Positions 11,866 to 22,444 of a DNA stretch of 64,000 nt are shown piece after piece. This DNA is from Craterostigma plantagineum (taxonomy: Eukaryota > Streptophyta > Magnoliopsida > Lamiales > Linderniaceae): contig JAPQWV010000001.1 in assembly GCA_027422505.1 (NCBI GenBank), positions 1,612,001 to 1,676,000 of the forward strand, given 5' to 3'. The notes below the pieces were generated by a model. That model was given only the letters and a program-made list of their open reading frames with translations, was not told the origin of the DNA and ran no database searches. Made by a program: the position numbers and the translations under genes. Within the stretch, counting starts at the first letter, position 1; each line of letters begins with the position of its first letter.

Positions 11866-13041
11866 CTAAACAAGTCCAAATTTGTAAGTTTTGGATGGGT
11901 TGCAATTGAAGTTGTTGTCACCACCAAAGCCACACTTAGTTCGATAACGCGGATAGTCAAAATGATTGAATCTCACCTCCTCAATCATCTTCAAGCCGTG
12001 CGATGAAGCAATCGACACAATGTTCCATTCTCTGTGGAACGCATTGGTTTTGTGTGTTACGTGAATTTCACCGTCTTCGCTTATCATCTCCTTTGCGTTC
12101 TTCAGAAACAAGCTGATTAGTCTTCTATGTAGGCTGCGATATATAAATATATATATATATATACGTGGAGTGAGAGAGAGAGCCATCCATATTGGTAAAT
12201 AAAACTAGTATATTACGAATTGAAAAAGTTATGACAACCTAAGTTGGGATTCACGGGGCATGTTCTTGAAAAACCCAGCAAAGGGAAAGTTGTAAACTAT
12301 GCGATCGAACATAAAATGGCCGAGAAATGCATGATCTGCCATTTTTGTTGCGTCGATCTCATGCATGACTATGGAACCTCTGCTCCTTAGTTCGGCAATG
12401 TTCAACATGGCCTTGCCATAGTGGTTCTTCAAGAAATCTGAGACTCGCTCATCATATATATGTTTATATACGTATAAGCAATACCTTCAGAACATATATG
12501 TATATATGTTTATAATACCTTCAGAATCAAGAGAAGTTGCTATCAAATACGGAGCGAAACCAAAAGCCACGGCCAAACAAGAAGAGAAGGAGAAATCTCC
12601 TTCCCCAACAAGCAATAGCAACTGACGGTTACTATAATGTTTGATCCATCTCTCTTCCTTAATTATTATTACATCTTGACGATGATGATGATGGTGGTGA
12701 GTATTATTAGCTGTGGAACTGATCTCTAACATGGCATTCTTGATCACCTCGTCGTCCACTTCTTCAGCATCCACAGTTGTAAATTCTTCGACAGAATATT
12801 TAACAAAGTACTCATTATCTTGATCGTTGGCGCTCGTGCAATCGAGTGAATATCCTAACTCGGGTATGGTTACTACCACTTGCTTTGGGCGTTCAGCGGC
12901 TGCATAGACATCGTTTTCTCGATCATTTGTGGGACTTTTGTCCGACAAAATGGACCTGACTTTGTTGAAAAAGCCTTTCACATTGCGTATCAACTGGAAA
13001 AGGGATAGAAATTTTTTTCGAATCCATTCTTTAATTCCCAT
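11866..13041 (-). CDS. BMT5-like / DUF2431 Rossmann methyltransferase-like protein (At4g26485 type), 329 aa
   Basis: Exons are 12519-13041, 12239-12437 and 11866-12133, giving 990 nt with GT-AG introns. Residues 129-329 form the domain related to yeast 25S rRNA uridine-N3 methyltransferase BMT5. It shows LLVGEGDFSFSSCLA (SAM-site-like glycine motif), SLDSEDFLKNHYGKA, EIDATKM, FDRIVYNFPFAG and DGEIHVTHKT. Family members normally carry His in the NFPH motif; here it reads NFPF. Residues 1-128 are an unusual extension with a run of six His at 115-120. Plant members have no proven substrate. The gene is isolated in a transposon-rich stretch but has no disruption. Confidence 0.87.
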
Positions 13042-13739
13042 TTCTAAGGATCGTTATTCAGATTCACTTCAGGCCTGCATAGAACAATCAACGCACTCTA
13101 TTAAGTAGTTGTTTACAGTATCACTTAGCAGGTTTCTTAAATAACTTTGTGAAGGGGCGCTAATAAAGGGCATCTTCCCAACCAAGTGTTTTTCTTTTTG
13201 AGGTAAATGCCATAAAACAATTCAATCATAGTATAGAGACGAATCTCAGACATAGTCTGAGGCAGTTATTTACACCTACTCAGATTCAGAAGATACAAAC
13301 ATCAAACTGATGATCAAGCTGATATCGAATATCCATAATCACAGCAAAAGGGCGATCATCAATGTAGTTAGTTAGATCTTATTCAAACATTATATAGAAT
13401 TTACCTTCCTACGAGTTTTGAGGAGAAACTCCAAGCACCATAGCGAAGCAATAATTGAAGAGAGATGAGAATTGATTATCAACACTCAACAGGTAAAGCT
13501 AGCTCATCGACTCACTTTACCAAGTCGTCGTATATTCATATTTTGGTCGTAAAAAAGCTATAACTTTATAGCCTTATACACTACTGTGTAGACTCAGCCT
13601 ATGAGAAGACAAATAGGGTGACTATTACTAGAGTAGAAACTTACCTATAAAAATGATACATTCTTGGGTATATTTGAATTTAGCACCGTCAAAAATTTAA
13701 TTTAAGATTCATGCACTGTCAGAAAAAGCTTTAGTTTAA
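13042..13739. other. Upstream region of the BMT5-like gene
   Basis: No coding sequence is visible. It should contain the promoter and possibly a non-coding leader of the minus-strand gene ending at 13041. The transition into gypsy LTR sequence is near 13740. Confidence 0.5.
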
Positions 13740-15269
13740 AGGAACCCCAGTCGGTTCTACGGAAAGGAGAACTCGGCGATTCTTGGGGTTGTATATGCCT
13801 CAAATCGGGCGATTTCGGGACACTTGGTGAAATGGGCTTCGATCGGGCAAACACGTTTACTTCAACATGCAACCAATCGAGCGATTGGAACTTCGGCTAA
13901 GCCATCTTCATGCATGGTACAAATCGACCGAGTGGAAGATAAATGTGCCAACTAGAATCGGGCGATTCAATACCAATTGTAGAACTCGGCGAAACAAGGG
14001 TTTGAACATGACAAATCGGCCGATCAGAACCTAGGTCTTAATCTATTGTTCAAATTGATCGTGCGAATGGGCTTTAAAATACTACCTTTCGTTGACATTG
14101 CTAGGGATTAGGAATGACCCGACTCTGACCAATATTTTAATAAACTTCCGTGCGAATTATTTACGGTTTTGCAAGTAAACTATCGACCTCTAGACTAGTA
14201 TTTAAATATAATTATTTTATAATAGTACTATTCAAGAATTAATAGAGATACGAATGATACTTATATGTCCAGAGATCTGAGGTTTAGGTATTCCATCAGA
14301 TACCACGACTAGCTATATCAGGAGGACAGATAGGTAAAATCCACCCACGACACGTAAATGGTTGTGTATATCATTATATGAAATTTATATGAATTATGTG
14401 AATACGTGATTATATGATTACGTGAATTTCATGGATTATGTGTTTTATATGTTTTAATTATTGTTGCACATTACATGTTGTTTGCACTACACTTGCATAC
14501 CAGGTCAGTGCGAGGTGACTGAGTACCGTGCGGAACGGGAACGTTTGGGATGTTGACGAGTGGTGCTGGTCCTTGTGCCAGGTTGAGGGTGGGTATATGC
14601 CGCTTTAAAGAGACCTGAGTAGGCTGCCCGTGCTCTAGTACGTACCACTCTAAAGAGACCTGAGTGGGCCGATCGAGCGTTAGGTACAGAGGGGAAAGTT
14701 CTAGTACGTACCACTCTAAAGAGACCTGAGTGGGCAGACCGAGCGTGAACCTCAACTCGGGAATGGGCGACTCTAAAGAGACCTGAGAAGCCTTCCCATT
14801 CTAAAGCGACCTGATTGGGATACCTGAGGGTGTATAGTGTCGAGTCACGGGGAATCGTGAGATGTGATGAGTCATGATCAGGGTTGAGCGTGCATGTTGT
14901 AAGGTATATGGAATGGGATCGAGCGCACGTGCATTCACGCGTATTTCACCTACTGAGCAAATAGCTCGGGGTTTTATGTGTTGTTGGTATCGAGCCCGAC
15001 GCTGATGCGCGTCGTGGCTGAGGCGGGCTGACGGCGGTGCTCCACGGACTTTTGAGGGCGAGGTTGTACATGGATGCGACCTGTGGAATGACATTAGGTT
15101 TTTTATGTTTTGATATTTTGGGGCTACAGCCCGTGCTTAGTGATGACGATGTAGACGAGTACTATTGTAATAAATTTTATTCTGGAAATAAATTTATTAG
15201 ACGGGTCTTCCGCGACTTACGTTGCGAAAATCCCCTACTAATTAGTATTAGAAAGTGAGGGTCGCTACA
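13740..15269 (+). repeat. 5'-truncated Tekay-like gypsy LTR, copy 1
   Basis: It aligns by eye with 18700-20598. Shared landmarks are the ATCGGGCGATT motif array, GACTCTGACCAA-ATTTTAATAAA, AGGAGGACAG-TAGGT, the ACTTTTGAGGGCG block, and the end GAAAGTGAGGGTCGC(T/C)ACA before the primer site at 15272. The first part corresponding to 17041-18690 is missing. Confidence 0.72.
14590..14825 (+). repeat. Tandem degenerate repeats with TCTAAAGAGACCTGAG core
   Basis: Five copies of (T)CTAAAG(A/C)GACCTGA occur at spacings of about 50-70 bp. Two adjacent units share TAGTACGTACCACTCTAAAG. They lie within LTR copy 1. Confidence 0.8.
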
Positions 15270-15271
15270 GG

Positions 15272-15535
15272 TGGTATCAGAGCTTAGGTTATAGATCCTG
15301 TAGACTGTCCATGTACGGCCGCTCAAAAGCCTGGAGGAGCAGCCTTGCCTATAGGTTTTACGGTACGATGTGATTAATTGCCTACAATGATATATTTGCT
15401 TATGTGGCTACTTGTAGATAATAGGAATAAAAATGCCGAATACTCGTAGAGAGAACGTAGGTAGTTCGAGTCGCATGTATGAACCTGAGTCCCAGGTACA
15501 TGAACGCGACTCGACGATTATGAGCGTATCCTGAC
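15272..15535 (+). mobile_element. Primer-binding site, leader and start of gag of the Tekay-like element (truncated)
   Basis: TGGTATCAGAGC at 15272-15283 follows the LTR. A leader that closely parallels 20601-20680 (CATGTACGGCCGCTCAAAAGC) runs to an ATG at 15433 starting MPNTRREN. Homology stops after about 15535, so the element is truncated. Confidence 0.7.
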
Positions 15536-15539
15536 CTAA

Positions 15540-16094
15540 TAAAAGGAAAATTAAACGTAAAAAGATAATAGTCATAGATAAATAATTATAGACATAGTTA
15601 TAAGCATCATAGTCATAAAAAAAATAGCAATAGACACAAACGACTAACTAAGCTACTAAATAAGAGTAAAAATAAGTCTAACGAAAAGAAGAGACATATA
15701 TTATGTATAAGAGGGTAACATAATATGATTTTTACCTCCTTTGCTTCGATTTATTGGGTTTGTTTATGAGTTTTGAACTTAAAAATCTTCAACTTTCGTT
15801 CTCTTTTTCTTCCTTTTGTGAAGTTTTCTCCTTTCCCCTTGTTTCTTTCGTGTCTTTCCTTTCTTACCAAAGTAGGGTTTTCTTTATTTTCTAGGCTTGA
15901 ATGGATATATCTTAAGGTTGGAGTTCGTGTGAGGAAGTGACAAGGTGGTGATGAATATTTACCTCCCAAGCTAAGTAATGTCATTTAATAGTTATCCTTT
16001 TGACCAAAAACTTTCAATAATTAAACGTTAAATGGTAAAGACTTGCACTTATAATACTTTCACGGTGAACTTGGTTTCCTATGTATGGAACATT
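15540..16094. other. AT-rich stretch without recognisable genes
   Basis: No gene is supported. The 77-codon minus-strand ORF at 15751-15984 has Lys/Arg/Glu-rich translation without a recognisable motif. Confidence 0.5.
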
Positions 16095-16639
16095 GTTGTA
16101 AAATTCGGCCTAGGCGGCCGCCTAGGCGCTACTTGGCCCACACCGAGGCGAATATCGCCTATACGCCTGATTAATCAGTAAAACGATTAATCGGCCGACT
16201 AATCCGAAAAGTCGGCCGACTAATCTGAATATTCGGCCGACTAATCCAAAAAATCGCCCCAATAACTTCGAATTTCGGCCCAATATTTTCGAAACCCACA
16301 AAACTTAGTACTGTTAACAAACTACAATGTGGGGAAAATCCCAAGCAGTCAAAGGATGCTTTAATGTGTCAAGCACACGCGTTGTGAGGTGAGTTATTCC
16401 TTTATATAGAAAATCTTTAAAGTTCACCAAATAACCGGGTGTGGGACAAGAGGAAATACTACTACAATACAGTGCTTTATAGTCCATAAATTATATATAA
16501 ACTGAAAAAAAAATACAGAAATATTAACTAAATTAAGCCTATATAAATTGAAGTGGAATATATATAAACTGAAATTAAAAATATGTAAAACTATAATTGG
16601 AAATATAAAATATAGAAATTGAAATAAAAAAAATAGGAT
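16095..16639 (-). mobile_element. hAT-like element, copy 2 (reverse, truncated)
   Basis: The reverse complement of about 10995-11529 with high identity, including the GTTGTAAAATTCGGCC terminus, the three GGATTAGTCGGCCGA-type units and the USE/TATA pair. Homology ends abruptly near 16639, so the other terminus is lost. Confidence 0.8.
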
Positions 16640-17040
16640 CTTTCCTATTTATATTCCTTAATTTCAGCAAGAGAATTATCATAATCGAATTTCCATATAA
16701 GCTAAATAAGATGCATGCAAAAGATCATCACGAATTTCATCTCAGTATAGATTCAACAGATATATCACATTCCATATTTAGACAGCATATTTTCCATATA
16801 TAGCTTAGCATGGCATCTCGAACGTTGTTACCATAATTAGCGGAATATATCCACAATCAGATATTCCCTAGTATGTGAGACATCTATAACATGCGATCAC
16901 ACAGTTTTTACCTATTAATCACAAGATCACATGTAAATCAAATATTCGACCCCATTATATAGCTGAATAAATGATGCATAGTCGAATATTATCATATACT
17001 TAGACAACATACTAAATATAAATCGAATTAGTCAAGTTAT
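16640..17040. other. AT-rich stretch of unknown origin
   Basis: No ORF or recognised repeat terminus. It lies between the truncated hAT copy and the start of the next gypsy LTR. Confidence 0.4.
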
Positions 17041-18699
17041 TGTGATACCCGAACAATTCTTCAACCTCTTTGGCCAATATGAATCATGCATTGCATTCTC
17101 TATCTTATTTGAATTACGTGCTAATATAATATGTGCATGTTATGCATATTATTTGAACTATTTGCCTTGCATGTTATGTGCATGTTTAGGAATTGCATGT
17201 TATTAATTTCAGTATTTTAATATATTTAAATCTTAGGAATTTTGGTATGAGAAATAGTATAGAAATATTTAGAAGCTAACTAGAAATTTTTAGTCTATTG
17301 ATTTTAGTCGATTTTCTGTGCGATACATGTCGAGAAATAATACACGTGTCAATTACTATGTACTACTAATTATACGTGTCTGCGGGTAAAAGCCGCTATT
17401 TATACGTGTCGATTGCTAGGTATAGTTAGTTACACGTGTATGGGTAATATATTATCCAATATTTATGTGAGTAGATTTTCATAAACTTATGCAAGTTATT
17501 TACTCAAGTACAAAAATTAACTTAGTATCTTAGTTATCAATATTAAAATACTTAACTTAATATCAACGAGTATATCTCCATATGAGCTAATTAGGGATTT
17601 TAATATTTATCTCCATATAAGTAATACTTAACTTGATGAACAAGGTAATTATACTAGCCGCCTTAGTCTTTGTTTTAGGCTATGATTTGTTCCTTATCAT
17701 CGTCTCACACTCAATCTTAGGAGCTTTTCCATGTGAAGAACCCGTGAGCCTTGTTGGTGTTAGGTATGGTGATCTATGATGCCTTGTTAAGCATAAATTA
17801 ATATATATATATATATATGAAGTACGTATAGCATGTAGAAGGAAATCGATCAAACCTGTTACTGTATTATCTCTTCTTACAGTGTTATCTCTTCTATTGG
17901 CGAAGCAAAACGTGGGAGTCTATGTTAGGTCAATATTATTTTTTTAATTTATTTCTTTAAGTAACATATTTTAATATATTTGAGTTAAAATAAGTTGGGG
18001 TAAAAATTTAGTTAGTAACAAGTGTTGTGCTATTTTAAATTTACGATAGTAAAAAATCTGTACTTTTAAGTATTTTCGTGGTTAAAATGAAAATAAAAAT
18101 AGTTAGAATCAAAAAAATTGATTAGTTTTGTAATTGGTTTAAAAACTCAATAAGTTTTGTAATTCCAATCTCAAAATAACATTATTTCTGTAATTCTCTC
18201 AAATATTATTGGAAAGGAATTGAATTATTTGTTACAGTTTTATGAATTGTGTTTAACTTGCGAATTTCGAACGATGGTTACATTACAGAATGGTTTACGT
18301 GAATACTAATTGAATGTGGATGAATAATTATTACAGCTCTATTATTGTTTTATTATGGAATAACATGTTGCGGTCATACTCAGTGGAGTTAGTTCCACAG
18401 TAGATAATTAACAGGCATCATAAAAGAGTTTTTTTCTCGTAGTGTACGGATTCAAGGTCGGTCGGCTACGTTCTCATCCTACTCCTCAGAGTTCATCGTA
18501 TGCATATATTTAAGCAACTTTAGTAATTTTGTATATGATGTGTGAAAGTGAATAGATCAGACGTACGCGCCCGTTATGTTCAAAGAAATGGATATGATAG
18601 GAAAAAGGAAAGTGAAAAATTTTATGTGAAAAAAATGTTTTAACTGCGCAATACGGTAATAGGAAAACGGGGCGTTGCACATAAGGTTTCGACCGCAAC

Positions 18700-19065
18700 T
18701 AGGGTTTGCCTTAAGAACTAATAAACTTTCGGCGAATCTCGAAATCGGCGAAATGTGGACCAACCAATCGGACGATTTGTTGATAAAAGAACCCTCGGCG
18801 AAAGTGAGCCTAATGCATGATCCTATCGGGCGATTCAAGGAGTGAACACATCGAACGAATGAAAGTCAAGGAATCGGGCGAATGTAGGCTTCAATGTGTA
18901 ATCAATCGGCCGACACACATGATCGGGTGAAAGTAGACTTCCACGCATGGCAATCGGCCGAAAGTTGGAGACTTAAAGGTGAGCTTCAATCGGGCGAATT
19001 GAAGACTGAAATGAATCGGGCGATTGGAAACTCATGGCAATCGGACGATTTTACTTTCGCTGAGA
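18700..19065 (+). repeat. Periodic ATCGGNCGA motif array
   Basis: About twelve copies of (A)TCGG(G/C/A)CGA(A/T) are spaced roughly 20-40 bp apart in otherwise unrelated sequence. The related array in LTR copy 1 (about 13750-14060) has about nine. Many are near-palindromic (TCGGCCGA). Confidence 0.75.
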
Positions 19066-19182
19066 ATATTTATAAATTAGGGTTGACAAGACTCTGACCA
19101 ACATTTTAATAAATCTTCGGGAGAAACTTAATTTAGATATCAAGTGAGGTATTGACTTAACTTAGACTCATATTAAAATATA

Positions 19183-19425
19183 CTTCATCCGTCCCAAACC
19201 ATTTTATACATTCTACTATATCCGGCGTCCCGTTCCCTTTTGTACATTTTCCTTTATAGCAAAAGACTAACACAAACAATCAATATAATAATATTAAATA
19301 CTCTTAAAAGACGTGTCAAAATATACACTTTTTTACCTTTTAATTGTACTATATTATTAAAATATTCAGTTTTTTAAAAACCGTACCATACCCCAAATGT
19401 CCATAACCATTTGGGACAGAGGAAG
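19183..19425. mobile_element. Stowaway-type (Tc1/mariner) MITE
   Basis: The left end CTTCATCCGTCCCAAACC and right end TTTGGGACAGAGGAAG are inverted repeats of the CTCC(C/G)TCCGTCCC family. They are flanked on both sides by TA (19181-19182 and 19426-19427), the expected target duplication. It is 243 bp, AT-rich and has no ORF, and is nested in the gypsy LTR. Confidence 0.85.
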
Positions 19426-20600
19426 TAATTCTTTTAATACAAGTACAGTATTAGTGAACATACTATTTATGTGCTCAGAGGTTCGATCTTTAGGGATTCT
19501 ACGAGACTTCTTAGTCGACAGTAGCAGGAGGACAGGTAGGTGAATTATCCACCTACAACACGTAAACTTAATTGTGTATGTTCGAACATATGTCTTATGT
19601 GAGTAACGTGACTACAATGTGCTTTAAAGTGATTCACATGATTTACGTGCTACAGCGTGATTATGGGATTTTACATGTATATGTACATTTCATAGGGCAT
19701 CCTGTTACCATATATTAGCATGTTAAATACCTGCATGTGCATTACACGTCATTTCACGAGTGTACTGTTGTGGAACGGTGGTACTACATTGTACCTAGTG
19801 AGCGAGTAGCCGATATTGGTGTCGACCCCTAGAGGAGTCACGTGAGTATGGGCATCTGCTGTGCACCAGCGCCTGTGACAGTGAGCCATTGGCTCGTTAG
19901 ACATTATGCGGCAGACTGCGGGCGACCTAGAAAGGAGAGACTTAGAGATAGCCCCAAGTAGGCTAGCTAGTGTAGGACACGCTGTCAGATGGGGAGGAGG
20001 CGACCTGGAGGTTGCGACCTGGGTACCTTTACGGGACCTAGTGTAGGCTATCAGCGTAGGCACCGCATTTGGCAGGAGAGGCAACCTGAGAGTGTGACCT
20101 GATACGGCTCAGGGAGGCTGCTCCGTGTAGGCCACTGCCGTAGTGTTGTGATCGTGTTGTGGTTGTGTTTGTGGTCGTGGTAGTGATTTCGCATGATGGT
20201 GCACAGTATGAACCGGGGTCCGTTGTGAGGTGGTGAGTGTACCCCGGTTGCGATGAATGATAGTGGGTGGCATTGCATTGGTGAGAATTGGGGGTAAATA
20301 AACGTAAGTGAGTCACACGTACATGCATTATTTGACCTACTGGGCAATAACTCAGTGTTTGCGTGTTGTAGGTAATCGACGATCGAGGCTGGTTATCGAA
20401 GCTTTCATGGGCTTTTGAGGGCGGTGTTGTGCGTGGATGACGACCTGTGGGCGGGTGATAGGGTGTTTTGGGCCAGCGGCCCGCTTGCATTACTTTTTGT
20501 ATAAACAAAATTTTTGTAGAATTTGTTCTCCGCGGCTTTCGCTGCTAAACCCGACGTAGTTATCGCTAATTAGCGATTAGAAAGTGAGGGTCGCCACAAG

Positions 20601-21309
20601 TGGTATCAGAGCTTAGGATATAGATTATGTAGACTGCCCATGTACGGCCGCTCAAAAGCATGGAAGCCCAGCCTCGTCTGTAAGTGTTTATGTCTCTGTG
20701 ATTATTATTATGTACTGAGGTGATACTTTAATTATAGTTAGTAGGATAAAATGGTACGAACTAGGAGCGAATCTAATGGCAAACCAAGCTGACAACACCA
20801 CGAGGAACGGGAATCCGGTCCCGATGAACAAAACCCGAATCGTACCGAACAAATTAATGCCTTGATCCGCAGTCAGAGTTCGTCGGAGCGACATCTGTCG
20901 CCCCAGATCGATAAAACCGAAATCATCGGGCATAGGTTCCGTAAACTTGATCATTTTTAAAGACATTGTAGATCCAATTGCGACGGATGAGTGGCTTAGG
21001 ACCATTGAGTCCACATTCCAATATAGCCGAACTCCCGAAGAGGAGAAAGTTCTATGTGCTGCCTTTCAACTCCGGGAAAATGCCGGATACTGGTGGGACA
21101 TCATAACAGTGATGGAAGATCCAAGTACGATGACCTGGGAGCGCTTTAAGGAGCTCTTCGAGGAAAAGTATTTTAGTATTTCTGCCCGTGACACGAAAAT
21201 GGAAGAATTCATCAATTTACGTCAGGGCGGAATGTCTGTTGCGGAATACATCCGCAAATTTGAACAGCTTTTTCGTTTTGCTCCCACGTGGTGGCGACAG
21301 CACCCTTAA
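20601..21309 (+). pseudogene. Primer site, leader and gag of the Tekay-like element (degraded)
   Basis: The primer site TGGTATCAGAGC is at 20601-20612. A gag start at 20751 (MVRTRSES) hits a stop after 13 codons. An open piece at 20947-21309 carries the retrotransposon gag signature (EWLRTIESTFQYSRTPEEEK, WERFKELFEEKYF, YIRKFEQLFRFAP). Stops and frameshifts elsewhere and the loss of everything downstream make it non-functional. Confidence 0.82.
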
Positions 21310-21485
21310 GGTGGGACATATCGGCCTGAAATCTGAGTTGTACCCGGTGTCGCGATGACGAGATCCCCGAAAATGACTTATGCTAAGCCTGCCGAACGAG
21401 CTTTAGTGGTCGAAGAAGCCGAGTTGAGAATTACTAAAGACCGAAAGGCAAAGAGAAAGATGGAGCAAGGACAATACAGCTTACT

Positions 21486-21745
21486 GAACTGATCTAGCGA
21501 CAATCAGATCAGATTAATGCTCTTATACATCATCAAGCTTCCTCCGCACACCAACCGTCTCCTTAACCTGAACGGATAGAGATCATAGGGGAACGGTTCC
21601 GAAAATTGAATCCTCCTACTTTTGAGAATGCTATTGATCCTAATGTGGCCAATGATTGATTGCGAACTGTTGAGGACATGTTCCTCTATAGTAGAATTCC
21701 AGAAAATGAGAAAGTGCTATGCGCTATCTCCATGCTCCTCGCTTC
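21486..21745 (+). pseudogene. Second, diverged gag fragment in tandem
   Basis: The translation aligns with the preceding gag: QINALIHHQASS, ERFRKLNPPTFENAIDPN, LRTVEDMFLYSRIPENEKVL. It has three in-frame stops. It repeats the same part of gag 300 bp after the first copy in the same orientation, so it comes from a different insertion or an internal duplication. Confidence 0.75.
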
Positions 21746-21759
21746 CCCTCCCCACACAT

Positions 21760-22444
21760 AAGACGTACGTTGTCCTCAACGTAAAAATTGAATAAAAGAA
21801 AGGAAAAAGAAGGTTAAAGAACACGAAACGCCCCTGACGAAAAAAATGATGTGCGTGACTGAACGCGTGACAGTTGTAGTACCGTGACTCGATTCATAAC
21901 AAGAGGTATCGGTCTCTCCCTTAAAATAAAGAGTATGATGCAAGAGTTACAGCAGAGCAACTTTATTGGCACGAACAAGAGTATACAAGAGAACATAGAA
22001 CTGTGGAATAAGATACAAGTACCCATAACATGACACAATATGGATGGAGTCTCTCAGTATAAAATAAGCAAATGCAAAAACATATATAGTATTAGTATTC
22101 AACTGCTGTAACCACCCAAGCTTCAGCTCTCAGATCAGATCATCAACCTTCATATATCAATGGACCTGAAACAACAAACTGAAATCCATGCTCCCCTGCC
22201 ATCATATAAGGATGAACAAAACCATCCCACAACCTTCCTCCTGTCACGGCAGAGGGAACCTATCCTCCCTTTTTTTCACGTTTTTCCCTTTTTCAAATTT
22301 TTTTGGCTTTTTCTTTTCATTCCAAATTTTTTTTTTTTGGTTTTTCTTTTTCGCAAGAAACGTCAGATATACCAATCCACAAACACCACAGCATCGTGGA
22401 ACATAGCAGGCATGTCAAACACATATCGAAGATCAATTTGCCTC
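21760..22444. other. 3' flank of SKIP14
   Basis: This should include the 3' UTR of the minus-strand SKIP14 gene. T-rich stretches occur at about 22270-22350. The plus-strand ORF at 22160-22810 is mostly antisense to the SKIP14 last exon and is not supported. Confidence 0.55.

Larger units (their letters stand above)
17041..20598 (+). repeat. Tekay-like gypsy LTR, copy 2 (about 3.56 kb)
   Basis: It starts TGTGATACCCGAACA, the usual start of Tekay/Del LTRs, and ends GGGTCGCCACA two bases before a tRNA-Met primer site at 20601. The length suits long-LTR chromoviruses. It contains the TCGGGCGA motif array (18700-19065) and a Stowaway MITE (19183-19425). The matching 3' LTR is not in the window. 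Confidence 0.7.

Noticed and set aside
12664..12700. Run of six His codons as a vector-derived His tag
   Set aside because: It is internal, uses mixed CAT/CAC codons, and sits in a spliced host gene with no vector sequence nearby.
15751..15984. Minus-strand ORF of 77 codons
   Set aside because: The Lys/Glu/Arg-rich translation comes from T/C-rich DNA between transposons. No family resemblance or splice support.
18700..19065. CRISPR-like or satellite array
   Set aside because: The repeated word is only about 10 bp, spacing is irregular, and the sequence lies in a plant retrotransposon LTR.
13740..20598. One gypsy element with the two LTR copies as its 5' and 3' LTRs
   Set aside because: Each copy is followed by its own primer site and gag start in the same orientation, so both are 5' LTRs of separate or duplicated elements.
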